Source of the DNA: Bittarella massiliensis (ex Durand et al. 2017)
Lineage (GTDB): Bacteria > Bacillota > Clostridia > Oscillospirales > Ruminococcaceae
NCBI RefSeq assembly: GCF_017566145.1
Contig: NZ_JABFCL010000002.1
Location: forward strand, 248,001-312,000
DNA: 64,000 nucleotides
Direction: 5' to 3'
Made by a program: the position numbers and the translations under genes. The notes beneath the pieces were generated by a model that was not told the origin of the DNA, ran no database searches, and saw only the letters and a list, made by a program, of their open reading frames with translations. Positions 16,066 to 23,842 of the stretch are shown here, piece after piece; within the stretch, counting starts at the first letter, position 1; the number at the start of each line of letters is the position of its first letter.

Positions 16066-16166
16066 GGGGGTAGACCTCCTTTTTAGATTCTACCTATTAA
16101 ATAGGGAAAATCCTCCGTTTTTCTGCAGCAAAATCAGACTTTGTAAAAATAGCGGATAGAAGAGTA

Positions 16167-16216
16167 AGAAAAAGAGATACGATGCTGTGGTTGTGGAGCC
16201 TGCACCGTATCTCTTT
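16167..16216 (-). terminator. intrinsic terminator
   Basis: GAGATACGGTGC pairs with GCATCGTATCTC around a 16-base loop, followed by a T-rich run on the minus strand. It lies between the two-TM membrane protein gene and the 201-aa gene. Confidence 0.8.
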
Positions 16217-16233
16217 CCTATTTTGCCGTAGGT

Positions 16234-16722
16234 TTAGCCGTTCTCCTTAGCCTGTTCCTCTGAGACAGCCGGCTCACCAAGGGCCTCATATCCCAGGAAG
16301 CTGTTGGTGGAGAGAGCCGCGTCCAAATAGTCATTCCCGACCACAGGGCGGCTGCCGGTTTGAAAGTAGAAACGATACCGGGCGCCAATCTGAAACTTGG
16401 CGGACTTACTTAACAGTAAAGTGCGCTCCGCGCCTTGTCCATCTATCAGTTGGATTTTGCGATACCGCCTTATCACAGGAGAGATAACGCTGGAGCAGAC
16501 GCCTTCTACGATCTCATACTGGCCCCGGACGATGGTGCTCCATAAGCTCCTAACCAGTACCAGAGAGGCAAGAAAGATTATGCTGCCCAGTACCAGCAGG
16601 ATATGGTCTGTGGTAATAATGAAGATGATTAGGCTGAGGGCAATGCTTGCGAGCCCAGCCAAAAAGGTCAACAAAATCTTTCGCCGCAGCACGAACGGGA
16701 ATTGGTTCCATTGATTCTTCAT
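16234..16722 (-). CDS. small membrane protein, two TM segments, 162 aa
   Basis: Two adjacent hydrophobic segments (about residues 15-34 and 39-57) are followed by a beta-rich cytoplasmic region (GQYEIVEGVCSSVISPVIRRYRKIQLIDGQGAERTLLLSKSAKFQIGARYRFYFQTG) of the kind seen in small single-domain membrane proteins. The start overlaps the upstream stop (ATGA), so it is translationally coupled. No family is recognised. Confidence 0.65.
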   Translation of the reverse strand: MKNQWNQFPFVLRRKILLTFLAGLASIALSLIIFIITTDHILLVLGSIIFLASLVLVRSLWSTIVRGQYEIVEGVCSSVISPVIRRYRKIQLIDGQGAERTLLLSKSAKFQIGARYRFYFQTGSRPVVGNDYLDAALSTNSFLGYEALGEPAVSEEQAKENG

Positions 16723-17420
16723 GTGGTAATCCTCTCAAAAATGATTTGCTGGCGCAGGTAGAGGTTGGCAACGGCCAGCGTTACTGCCTGACTGCTCCGG
16801 CTGTTTTTCATTATGCCGGCGATATTATAGCAGGTGGTTTCGTCGTCACCGTACACGGCCTCCATCAAGAACTGCTCATTGGGAAGATAGGCAACATCCT
16901 GCTCTACACACTTGATGATCTCAGCGGTGGACAGCAGAGCTTGCTGGGCCAGCCTCATAACACGGGTCTCATAGTCGGTACGCCGGTCTTTTTGGAATAA
17001 TTTTAGCGCCTGTTGAATAGGGACTCGGCGGCCTGCCACCAGTTTGACAAATGAGATGCTCCTCATCAGCATTGATCCGCTGGCTGGAATAATGCCGAGA
17101 GAACTCAACAAATCATACAGGGCATCGTATTCCGTTTCACCGCAGCCAGATACCAGCAGACCTCGGGTGAGCAGCCGATTTACGCAGGCATCCCAAGAGC
17201 GGGAAATACAATCTCCCAGAGAGGACACCAGCTTGTCACACTGGAGGGAAATATCCTCTCGTTTAGAAATTCGCCAGTTTAGGGCGGTCCAAACGACCAT
17301 TTCCTGCATATCCACCATGTAAGTTTGCCCGCTCAGGCGGATGACCGGGCAGGACCGGCCACAGCCATTCGTTTCCCGGTCCAGACGGCCGATTGCAGTA
17401 TATAGGGTTTTCTGTTCCAT
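16719..17420 (-). CDS. hypothetical helical protein, 233 aa
   Basis: The protein is helical, with several segments resembling a winged helix (ISKREDISLQCDKLVSSLGDCISRSWDACVNRLLTRGLLVSGCGETEYDALYDLLSSLG, about residues 52-110). It could be a DNA-binding regulator, encoded between a sigma-like factor and a membrane protein. No family is recognised with confidence. GGAGGT precedes the ATG, and the stop overlaps the next start. Confidence 0.6.
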   Translation of the reverse strand: MEQKTLYTAIGRLDRETNGCGRSCPVIRLSGQTYMVDMQEMVVWTALNWRISKREDISLQCDKLVSSLGDCISRSWDACVNRLLTRGLLVSGCGETEYDALYDLLSSLGIIPASGSMLMRSISFVKLVAGRRVPIQQALKLFQKDRRTDYETRVMRLAQQALLSTAEIIKCVEQDVAYLPNEQFLMEAVYGDDETTCYNIAGIMKNSRSSQAVTLAVANLYLRQQIIFERITT

Positions 17421-17482
17421 TCATCAGTACCTCCTTCTTTTATATATCCTTTACTGCGGAAAGGCCGCGGTTTTCAACAAAT

Positions 17483-18058
17483 TCAGAGCAGGCTTTTCAG
17501 GAACTTGGAGTCTCTGCGCAGTTTTGCGGTGGAACGCGAGATCCATGCCCCCACATGGGAGGGCGGCACCTGATAAAGCTCCGCGATGTCTGTGACCCGC
17601 ATCCCTTGAAGTTTGAGGGCAAGCGCCTCAATGCCAAGCCGGGTTACACCATCGTAATCTTTTTTACAGGCATCCAGCAATGACAGAGTTTCTATCAGAG
17701 ATACTTGGGTGTCAAAGGCGTCGGGCCGGGACTCCAGGGCCTCTCCGTCTGCAGCCAGTTCTCCATGTTCTCCAATAATAAGCCTGCTGAATTTTTTCTT
17801 CCTGTTGCAGATCGCCCGGCAATAGGACAGAAGCCCGTTTTTAACGACCGTTTTGGCGTAGGTAGAAAACTGGGCCCGTCCGTCATTCTTATAAGTAGAC
17901 GCGGCTTTACAGAGCCAAAGGCACCCCTCTTGGAACAGGTCTCCATATTCCATACCGCAAATAGTCGGATTAACATGGATGTAGTCACAAATGACCCAAT
18001 GTACGATAAAAAGATTCCGGGCAACAAGTTCCTGCTGCTGTTCTGTTAAACTGGTCAT
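17483..18058 (-). CDS. second sigma-70-family-like RNA polymerase factor
   Basis: 191 residues. Region 2-like motifs (MEYGDLFQEGCLWLCKAASTYKNDGRAQFSTYAKTVVKNGLLSYCR, about residues 37-80) are clear: the DLFQEG...FSTYA pattern is the hallmark of sigma-70 region 2. A region 4-like helix-turn-helix lies near the end (GMRVTDIAELYQVPPSHVGAWISRSTAKLRRD). It is the second such factor in the window and distinct from the one at 11.2-11.8 kb. It probably directs transcription of element genes; cognate promoters are not identified. Confidence 0.82.
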   Translation of the reverse strand: MTSLTEQQQELVARNLFIVHWVICDYIHVNPTICGMEYGDLFQEGCLWLCKAASTYKNDGRAQFSTYAKTVVKNGLLSYCRAICNRKKKFSRLIIGEHGELAADGEALESRPDAFDTQVSLIETLSLLDACKKDYDGVTRLGIEALALKLQGMRVTDIAELYQVPPSHVGAWISRSTAKLRRDSKFLKSLL

Positions 18059-18072
18059 CGTTTCACCCCCCT

Positions 18073-18489
18073 TTAAGCGGCCGAATGCAGATTGCCCAAA
18101 GGAGCAGCGGCTTTGTAACAGAGGCGAATTACCTCATCGCACATCCCGTCAGAAAACATGCCAATATGTGCCTGCTGGTCATTTAGTCCCAGTTTGGCCT
18201 GGAGCCAGATGTAGACCTCCCATTTTTCCATGTGCCGGCTCTGCTGCAGATGCTCCAGCGCCCGGTGAGCCAGGATTCGTTTGTGCCGGAGATCCCCATT
18301 TGCCAGAGTCCCCATAGGCCGGTGTGTCCGGTCATGGGCACTCACATAGGCATCACAAGCCGGCCAGCGATCACAGAGATAGATATATTTGCCCTGGGAA
18401 CGGCGGTTACAGCCATAGACTGTGCTGGCGGGGCGAAGAGAGGCGTTAGCATGGCAATAAGGGCATTGGATATGTTTTTGCTTCGTCAT
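18073..18489 (-). CDS. zinc-finger protein, DUF3268-like
   Basis: 138 residues from the ATG at 18489, with GGAGGTG upstream; the longer frame to 18624 has no ribosome-binding site. The N-terminus IQCPYCHANASLRPASTVYG, then GKYIYLCDRWPACDAYVSAHDRTHRPMGTLANGDLRHKRILAHRALE, matches the zinc-finger family DUF3268, with four Cys residues binding zinc. Such proteins occur on phages and elements. The C-terminal part is helical. The function is unknown; possibly nucleic-acid binding. Confidence 0.75.
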   Translation of the reverse strand: MTKQKHIQCPYCHANASLRPASTVYGCNRRSQGKYIYLCDRWPACDAYVSAHDRTHRPMGTLANGDLRHKRILAHRALEHLQQSRHMEKWEVYIWLQAKLGLNDQQAHIGMFSDGMCDEVIRLCYKAAAPLGNLHSAA

Positions 18490-18557
18490 AAAAATCATCA
18501 CCTCCAAATGCGTATAGATGACGGCGCAAAGGCGTCTTTCAGTGTGAAAAAACAGTG

Positions 18558-18896
18558 TTAATTGCAGCCCGGGTCCAGAGAAAGTTGTCTGAGCGCACAG
18601 GCGGAAGGCTCCGGTGTGTGCCATTCGATGTACTTGGAAAAGGCGGCGTCAAAGGCGCGCCGGGACAAAATGGCAATGCACTCAGACGAATCTACAGTTT
18701 CTCCGGATAGTCTTTGGATGTCCTCGGCAGAAAGCAGCATAACCTGTCCGCACTCATCCACAGCCAGAAGAAAACCGGAACAGGGCGTTGTCCGGCCGCA
18801 CATGCAGTGGCCGCAATCGCAGCTTACAAAGATAGCGTTGCGCCAGTTGCCGCGAACAGCCCGCAGGAAAGAATAAATTTTGCAGGAAATGTTCAT
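18558..18896 (-). CDS. hypothetical protein, 112 aa
   Basis: CGGAGGTACAGG precedes the ATG. The N-terminal part is basic, with a Cys group (SCDCGHCMCGRTTPC) at about residues 26-40 that could hold a metal. A short beta region follows (GFLLAVDECGQVMLLSAEDI). The C-terminus is helical. No known family is recognised. A terminator separates it from the pilin-like gene upstream. Confidence 0.55.
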   Translation of the reverse strand: MNISCKIYSFLRAVRGNWRNAIFVSCDCGHCMCGRTTPCSGFLLAVDECGQVMLLSAEDIQRLSGETVDSSECIAILSRRAFDAAFSKYIEWHTPEPSACALRQLSLDPGCN

Positions 18897-18929
18897 CCTG
18901 TACCTCCGTTATCCTATATTTCAAAAACT

Positions 18930-18974
18930 AAAAAAGCGGGGACCGGCTGTGGAAGTCCACAGACCGATCCCCGC
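18930..18974 (-). terminator. intrinsic terminator at the end of the pilus locus
   Basis: GCGGGGATCGGTCTGTGGA pairs with TCCACAGCCGGTCCCCGC around a tiny loop, followed by TTTTTT on the minus strand. It is placed directly behind the pilin-like gene and is one of the strongest terminators in the window. Confidence 0.9.
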
Positions 18975-18982
18975 CGGTGATT

Positions 18983-19204
18983 TTAGCCAAACAGGCCCTC
19001 GATCTCGCTGGTGATACGCGGAATCACCGTGTCGTTGAAAATGAGGGTCAGGGCCGCCAGAAGAAGGGCGCCCAGCACCACGGCGATGATGATCTTAACA
19101 GCGTCCGAAATGTAAAAATCACCGCGCTGGTTGGAAAGCGCCATACGGGCACGAAGGGCCAGTGCATTCGCCTTGTTCTGGATACGGGTGGTAAAGTTTC
19201 TCAT
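18983..19204 (-). CDS. Flp-type pilin-like protein (DUF6133-like)
   Basis: 73 residues. A basic N-terminal leader of about 30 residues ends at QRGDFYISDAVKIIIAVVLGALLLAAL, a single hydrophobic helix preceded by an acidic residue, as in Flp/class III pilins. A short C-terminal tail follows. This fits the major pilin of a Tad pilus (DUF6133 family, from memory): the prepilin peptidase at 26.2 kb would cut before the hydrophobic helix. It lies downstream of tadC in the same orientation. AGGAGGTCTTACC precedes the ATG. Confidence 0.75.
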   Translation of the reverse strand: MRNFTTRIQNKANALALRARMALSNQRGDFYISDAVKIIIAVVLGALLLAALTLIFNDTVIPRITSEIEGLFG

Positions 19205-19268
19205 GGTAAGACCTCCTGAAATTTTATTGTTTTGATGTTGATGGTTTTATAAAAAGACTGCTCACCGC

Positions 19269-19415
19269 TCAAGAACGACGAATCGGTTTGAGCATGTCCT
19301 TTTTATTGGAAATGGGCCGGCTGGGATAGGCTTTCGGCTTTTGATACAGAAGCCAGCGGAAACGGCGCTTTTCTTCCCGTGCGCCGCCAGACGGGAAAAA
19401 TTTTTTCTTAGGCAT
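19269..19415 (-). CDS. small basic protein, 48 aa
   Basis: From the ATG at 19415 behind AAGGAGAC. It is very basic (about one third Lys and Arg) and begins MPKKKFFPSGGAREEKRRFR. The longer frame upstream crosses a terminator and lacks a site. It lies directly upstream of the pilin-like gene. No family is recognised; a role connected to pilin is possible only by position. Confidence 0.5.
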   Translation of the reverse strand: MPKKKFFPSGGAREEKRRFRWLLYQKPKAYPSRPISNKKDMLKPIRRS

Positions 19416-19425
19416 AAAAGTCTCC

Positions 19426-19463
19426 TTAAAACAAGGGCCGGCCTGTATATGACAGGCTGGCCC
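19426..19463 (-). terminator. intrinsic terminator upstream of the pilin unit
   Basis: GGGCCAGCCTGT pairs with ACAGGCCGGCCC around a short loop, followed by a TTGTTTT run on the minus strand. It lies just ahead of the 48-aa gene and behind the three 32-bp-spaced repeats, so it may act as a leader terminator for the pilin unit. Confidence 0.75.
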
Positions 19464-19544
19464 AGAAATAAATGACGGCAGCTGACTACCGCTGCAAAAA
19501 TCCGCTATAGAACAAGCACTTACCTCCTTTACACTGCAAGAGGT

Positions 19545-19619
19545 AGAAAAATGTGTTTTTTCTGCTTCATACATTCAGAAAAATGTGAAAAAATGAATTG
19601 CAAAACAGAGAAAAATGTG
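19545..19619 (-). repeat. three direct repeats with a 32-bp period upstream of the pilin genes
   Basis: The 11-mer CACATTTTTCT (minus strand) occurs three times, at 19609-19619, 19577-19587 and 19545-19555. The two intervals are exactly 32 bases, about three helical turns. They lie in the AT-rich region ahead of the small basic gene and the pilin-like gene. The regular phasing suggests a protein-binding array controlling pilin expression. No clear -35/-10 pair was identified between them. Confidence 0.65.
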
Positions 19620-19697
19620 GACGCCTCGAATGTGCATCATCATTTATCACGAATCTTCCGCTGTATCTTGCAGAGAAAACCATAGAGCTCTTATAGG

Positions 19698-19731
19698 AAA
19701 CGGCCCTCACATCCAGATGTGGGGGCCGTTC
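19698..19731 (-). terminator. hairpin behind tadC
   Basis: AACGGCCCCCACATCTGGATGTGAGGGCCGTT forms a strong stem directly behind the tadC stop codon. The run of T residues after it is short (GTTTCC), so it may be a weak terminator or an RNA-stabilising hairpin. The rest of the gap 19416-19745 holds the repeats and the terminator described separately. Confidence 0.55.
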
Positions 19732-19745
19732 CATTCGCAGTCCGA

Positions 19746-20624
19746 TTATCCAAAGAAAGCGCCCAAGGAGCCCATAACCTCGGTACAGAGGACCACCAGG
19801 TAGATGATCATGATGCAGATGAGCATCATCATGGAGTAACGCTGGATTTTCTTGGGGCGTTTGGCCGCTTCCTTTTTTAAGTTGTTCTGCTCAATCTGTC
19901 TCATGTCAAAACAGATCATTTTAAAGTACATCCTCTGATCGTCGCCTCGCAATACGCCAATCAGTCCCCGGATCACATCGGACAGCATGGGGCTGCCGAT
20001 GCGGGTTTCAAAATGGATGAGGGCGTTTTCATAGTTGCCGGTCTTCATATCGGCAATCGTCTGGTCCAGCTCCGCGCCGAAGTCCTTGCCTGCCACCCGC
20101 CGGTAGGAAGTAAGGATCTTCAGCACATCCCGGTCGTTTTCCAAATTCTGCCCGATGGTAAGGGCAAAGCGCGGGATCTCATTCTCAATGAGCTTGCGCC
20201 GCTTTTTCACAAAGTCAAAAACCTTGTAGTAGGTTGAAAACCACAGCGCCACGGCCAGACCAATCAGAACAGGCACCATAAGCGGTATCAGAAACGCCAT
20301 CAGCAGAGAACTGAGGCCGACTGCCCCGGCTGTGACCCAGGCCCGGGCGGTGTAGACTTCCGGTGTCAGCTCCATGCCGGCAATGTCCAGCGCCCGCTGC
20401 AGTTTATTCCGCTTGAGCTTATCCAGCTTCAGGTACGGGGCGATCAGGCTGGCGATTTTGGTGAGATAGACATCCAGCAGTTTCTCGGCCTTTACGCCCT
20501 GCTGCTTGCGGGCCAGAAGCATCATACGGGAGGTACGCTTCGTGGGAATGTCTGCAAAGGCGCAAGTCAGGTTGTAGACGGCAAAACCGAAACAAATCAC
20601 TGCTGTGAGAGCTAAAAGTGTCAT
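19746..20624 (-). CDS. tadC: TadC-like pilus assembly membrane protein
   Basis: 292 residues of the type II secretion F family as found in Tad loci. It has an N-terminal membrane segment, a cytoplasmic helical part, two central membrane segments (about residues 93-130) and a C-terminal membrane segment (SMMMLICIMIIYLVVLC). Between them lie the conserved helical segments IENEIPRFALTIGQNLENDRDVLKILTSYRRV and LSDVIRGLIGVLRGDD. It forms the inner-membrane platform with TadB, on which the CpaF ATPase acts. It overlaps tadB by four bases. Confidence 0.85.
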   Translation of the reverse strand: MTLLALTAVICFGFAVYNLTCAFADIPTKRTSRMMLLARKQQGVKAEKLLDVYLTKIASLIAPYLKLDKLKRNKLQRALDIAGMELTPEVYTARAWVTAGAVGLSSLLMAFLIPLMVPVLIGLAVALWFSTYYKVFDFVKKRRKLIENEIPRFALTIGQNLENDRDVLKILTSYRRVAGKDFGAELDQTIADMKTGNYENALIHFETRIGSPMLSDVIRGLIGVLRGDDQRMYFKMICFDMRQIEQNNLKKEAAKRPKKIQRYSMMMLICIMIIYLVVLCTEVMGSLGAFFG

Positions 20625-21553
20625 GCGCTGTCACCTCCATATTCAATGGGCCTGCTCAGTTTCATGATCTGGGTCAGGGCAAACAGGATAATGGCTGCGC
20701 AGATTGCCAAAGCGATTTTGCCCGGCGTGGTGAAGAGCAGCGTGTGAAACCAATCTTCATTCAGGAAATAAAGCAGCGGTACATTGGCAATCACGAGGAA
20801 CATCATTGTGATTGCCTCCCGGCGCGGCCCCTGCATCATAGCCTCCAGCTCCGACTGCACCACACGAACATCAGAAAACTTCTGGGCGATGGTAGGCAGC
20901 GTATTTTTCATGGCCCGGTCAGACTGGCACTGAATGAGGATGTTAGCCCACTCATGGAAAACACGGTTTGGAATCTTCATTTTGAGCGAATTGATGGCAC
21001 TCGTAGTATTTGCGTTGATCAACTCTGCCTCATAGACAAATGCCTCAAAATTGGCCTTCACCGGCTCATTGATGTAGGGCAGGTTTTCCTTGACTGCCCG
21101 AATCAGGTCCTCCGTGCGCAGGTAGGAAGTGGTGATGATGGAGATGGCCGTTTCCAGTTCTTCATTCAAATGCTTTTTATAACTGGCTGCGGTGCTGCGC
21201 AGATACCAAATAGGAGCGAGTGAAAATCCGATCCCTAAAATCGGGACCATGTACACATTGCCAATCAGCAGCGCCAGGGCACCGCCCACCGCGAACAGGA
21301 TCAGAGACAGCCGTTTGACTGCTTCATACCGGTCAGCCCGCCCGGTGCCTTTGAGGATTTGCTTTAATTCAAAGTCCTGATTAAAGAAGCCCTTGGCCGG
21401 AGTGCCCATCAGAACATTCAATTCATCGGTCAGTGTGGCCGACTTGCGCTGTGACCGGAAAAGCGCATCAATGAAATCGCCCGGCCGCACACCAAACAGC
21501 GTTAGGAGTCCAGCGGCGATGAGGGCGAAGCATATGATGTAAACCCACGGCAT
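20621..21553 (-). CDS. tadB: TadB-like pilus assembly membrane protein
   Basis: 310 residues. Membrane segments lie at the N-terminus, in the middle (about residues 85-125) and at the C-terminus. The cytoplasmic T2SSF-like region contains LNEELETAISIITTSYLRTEDLIRAVKENLPYI and ANILIQCQSDRAMKNTLPTIAQKFSDVR. Its position between cpaF and tadC, and its overlaps with both, fits TadB. Together with TadC it should form the platform of the Tad pilus machine. AGGAGGTG precedes the ATG. Confidence 0.83.
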   Translation of the reverse strand: MPWVYIICFALIAAGLLTLFGVRPGDFIDALFRSQRKSATLTDELNVLMGTPAKGFFNQDFELKQILKGTGRADRYEAVKRLSLILFAVGGALALLIGNVYMVPILGIGFSLAPIWYLRSTAASYKKHLNEELETAISIITTSYLRTEDLIRAVKENLPYINEPVKANFEAFVYEAELINANTTSAINSLKMKIPNRVFHEWANILIQCQSDRAMKNTLPTIAQKFSDVRVVQSELEAMMQGPRREAITMMFLVIANVPLLYFLNEDWFHTLLFTTPGKIALAICAAIILFALTQIMKLSRPIEYGGDSA

Positions 21554-22932
21554 CCGTTCAACACCTCCTTGTCGTGCTCAAGAAATTCATCCAGCTCCTT
21601 ATGGGAAATCCCATTGTCCAGGAGACGCTTCTGCAATGAGCTGGACATCTCGGAAACTTTTTTGTGGCGGCCGACCACAAGAGGCCGTCCATCTGCATCA
21701 ACAGTATTGTCCAGCACATTATAAGAGTAGAGGGTGCGGTAAATCAGCCGTTCGCCCTCACAGCCTTCCCCCTCGATGATCTCCATGATTTTACGGCTCC
21801 GGTCTTCCAACTGCTTTGTGAACACGATGATTGGATAGGCTTCGACCATGATCTGCATCAAAACATCATCGCCCATCATATACTTTCGCTTTGCCAGCGT
21901 CATCATGCGCCGGTAAGTGGAGGCGCAACTGTTAGAGTGGATTGTGGTGCAGACGGTATGGCCGGTACGGGAGCTTTCAGCAGCGGACAGGCTTTCTGCC
22001 GCAGACCGCATTTCACCGACGCCGATCACATCCGGGTGCTTGCGAAGGACCCGCTCCAGCAGGAAGTCCTGGTTGATGTTCAAGGATGGATTTTCACTGG
22101 GCCGGGTGAGCAGATGGACTACGGAATTCAGAATGTTTCCATTTTCGTCCCGCTTGACCAGATCAAATTCGCGGCTGCCTTCCTCAATCGTGATGAGGCG
22201 GCGGTTGTCAGGGACCTGGGACAACAGCCATGCCATGATGGTAGTTTTGCCGGAGCCGGTGGCCCCGGCAATGCAGACGGATACGCCATAGCGGATGCAG
22301 GCGGTCAGAAAATGGAGCATTTCCGCGGTTGCGCTGCCGGAGTCCAGCAGCTTCTGTGCGGAAACCGTTTGCTGATTCACGATACGGATGGAGGCGTTGA
22401 TCCCCACCTCCGGGTCAACAATCGGTGTCTTATCCACGGAGATACGCACATTCTTATCCAGAAAACCGATCACGCTGGGCATGGTATCATCTATGACCAT
22501 GCCGCAGGCGTTGAGCATACGCCGGACCACATCAATGGCGTGCTGTGGGGAGGAAAACTTGTCCGGGATCTTAACGCTGCGCCCGCCGGCTTCAATCACC
22601 TCAATGTCGTTGTAAGCATTGATGTTGACCTCCTCAATACCAGGCTTGTAAATCCACTTTTTCAGGAAAGAGTACCCGGCCATGTCCTCATAGAGCTTCT
22701 CGCACAGCTCCTCCGTGGTCAGCCCCTCGATAGCGTATTTTCGCTTGACGATGTACTGCACCATCAGTTCTTTCAAAAGGGAGGAGGCGCGGTCGGTATT
22801 TCCATCGCCGGCCTCTGCAATCGTGGCGGCGTGGTTTTCCGCAAAATACCGCTGTACATCTTCCAGAATCTGTTCATAGGTAAGGTCCTGATTGGCCGCA
22901 GGAGCGAAGAAAATGTCATTGAGATTATTCAT
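21502..22932 (-). CDS. cpaF: CpaF/TadA-type pilus assembly ATPase
   Basis: 476 residues from the ATG at 22932 (GAGGAGGAAACTG upstream); a longer frame overlaps the upstream gene and is rejected. Secretion ATPase of the GspE/VirB11 superfamily: Walker A AGATGSGKTT at about residues 221-230, an Asp/Glu box ITIEEGSREFDL, Walker B-like VIGVGEMRSAE and the conserved THTVCTTIHSNSCASTYRRM His box (TGHTVCTTIHSNS). It powers pilin polymerisation. It overlaps cpaE upstream by eight bases and tadB downstream by 52 bases, an unusually long overlap for coupled genes. Confidence 0.93.
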   Translation of the reverse strand: MNNLNDIFFAPAANQDLTYEQILEDVQRYFAENHAATIAEAGDGNTDRASSLLKELMVQYIVKRKYAIEGLTTEELCEKLYEDMAGYSFLKKWIYKPGIEEVNINAYNDIEVIEAGGRSVKIPDKFSSPQHAIDVVRRMLNACGMVIDDTMPSVIGFLDKNVRISVDKTPIVDPEVGINASIRIVNQQTVSAQKLLDSGSATAEMLHFLTACIRYGVSVCIAGATGSGKTTIMAWLLSQVPDNRRLITIEEGSREFDLVKRDENGNILNSVVHLLTRPSENPSLNINQDFLLERVLRKHPDVIGVGEMRSAAESLSAAESSRTGHTVCTTIHSNSCASTYRRMMTLAKRKYMMGDDVLMQIMVEAYPIIVFTKQLEDRSRKIMEIIEGEGCEGERLIYRTLYSYNVLDNTVDADGRPLVVGRHKKVSEMSSSLQKRLLDNGISHKELDEFLEHDKEVLNGCRGFTSYASPSSPLDS

Positions 22933-23731
22933 CGGCAGTTTCCTCCTCAAAATGCTCGGTTTCGTTCCCACCATCCTCTGCGGCATGGTCAGCCAGCTCC
23001 ATCTGCTCCAGCGCATCCAAAACTTTGTTGAGCGAAGCTGTGTATTTGGGATTGCAGTATTTGATGGCCTGGAACATCCCGCCTTCGGTGGCGCAGCGGT
23101 CAATCTCCTTGCCATAGGGCAGAAGGCCGTCCCATCCGCCAATGATATGGCCCATCTCATCCAGCGCGTGGAAGGGGCGGGCCATGCCGGCAAAGGTCAT
23201 GTGCTGATCGTAGTGGAAGCGTCCGTCTCCCAACAGGGGCTGATGGGCCTTTAAGTAATTAACGCCCTTGAGATCAGGCGTCAGGATGCGAATGACCAGA
23301 TCCCCTGACTCAATGGCGGCAGGCGTGAACACATTCGTCATATTGGAACTGCAGTCCAGAATGACGAAATCCACAAGCCTTGCGGCGGCATTGACCAGTT
23401 GGAGTACCATGGCATACTTGACTTCCGGGTAACTCAACGGATTTTCACCGGCAGCATAGCCCATCACGCCAATGAAGGGGTAACTTTTGAGCACGGTAAC
23501 ATGGCCTGCCACCAAAGAGGTGTCGATCTCCACGCTGCTCAGTACCTGCCCTACGGAGGCGTTGGTCTGAATGATCTGCTCCGGCAGCCAGACAGGGAGC
23601 ATGGGGACACTGATTTCCGCATTGATGATGATCGCTTTCCGCTTGTCGCGGGTCAGGGCTTTTGCCAGAATGCAGGAAAACATACTTTTTCCGCTCCCTG
23701 GGCTGCCCCAGACAGTAATAACTTTTCCCAT
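22925..23731 (-). CDS. cpaE: CpaE/TadZ-like ParA/MinD ATPase
   Basis: 268 residues. Walker A GSPGSGKSM at residues 9-17 with the preceding ITVW beta strand, and a VDFVILDCSSNM Walker B-like strand with Asp, fit the MinD/ParA superfamily. In Tad loci the CpaE/TadZ member localises the pilus machine at the cell pole or membrane. The deviant P-loop with a single Lys is usual for TadZ. It is the first gene of the cpaE-cpaF-tadB-tadC unit and lies directly beside the divergent AAA+ gene. Confidence 0.85.
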   Translation of the reverse strand: MGKVITVWGSPGSGKSMFSCILAKALTRDKRKAIIINAEISVPMLPVWLPEQIIQTNASVGQVLSSVEIDTSLVAGHVTVLKSYPFIGVMGYAAGENPLSYPEVKYAMVLQLVNAAARLVDFVILDCSSNMTNVFTPAAIESGDLVIRILTPDLKGVNYLKAHQPLLGDGRFHYDQHMTFAGMARPFHALDEMGHIIGGWDGLLPYGKEIDRCATEGGMFQAIKYCNPKYTASLNKVLDALEQMELADHAAEDGGNETEHFEEETADE

Positions 23732-23767
23732 AGTCGAAGGCTCCTTTCAAAAGAGGTGGGATACCCC

Positions 23768-23829
23768 TTGACTTTTTCATTGTTAGTTGTATAATATAAA
23801 TCAAATTATCATAAGATAGATTATGATAA
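23768..23829 (+). promoter_or_regulatory. promoter and operator of the AAA+/DUF234 gene
   Basis: On the plus strand TTGACT (23768-23773) and TATAAT (23790-23795) are spaced by 16 bases. Ten bases further lies a perfect inverted repeat, TTATCATAA (23806-23814) and TTATGATAA (23821-23829), which may be an operator around the transcription start. The divergent cpaE gene begins just to the left, so this region probably also holds its promoter, which I could not resolve. Confidence 0.75.
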
Positions 23830-23842
23830 AGGAGGCGGCAGT

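Noticed and set aside
19480..19525. Nine-codon leader peptide with a perfect AAAGGAGGTAAGTGC site ahead of the pilin unit
   Set aside because: Too short and without codon bias that would suggest attenuation; kept only as a remark.
21664..23031. Long plus-strand open frame of 455 codons opposite cpaF
   Set aside because: It is the antisense shadow of the CpaF/CpaE genes: no ribosome-binding site, low-complexity His/Gly/Asp-rich translation, and clear motifs on the minus strand.
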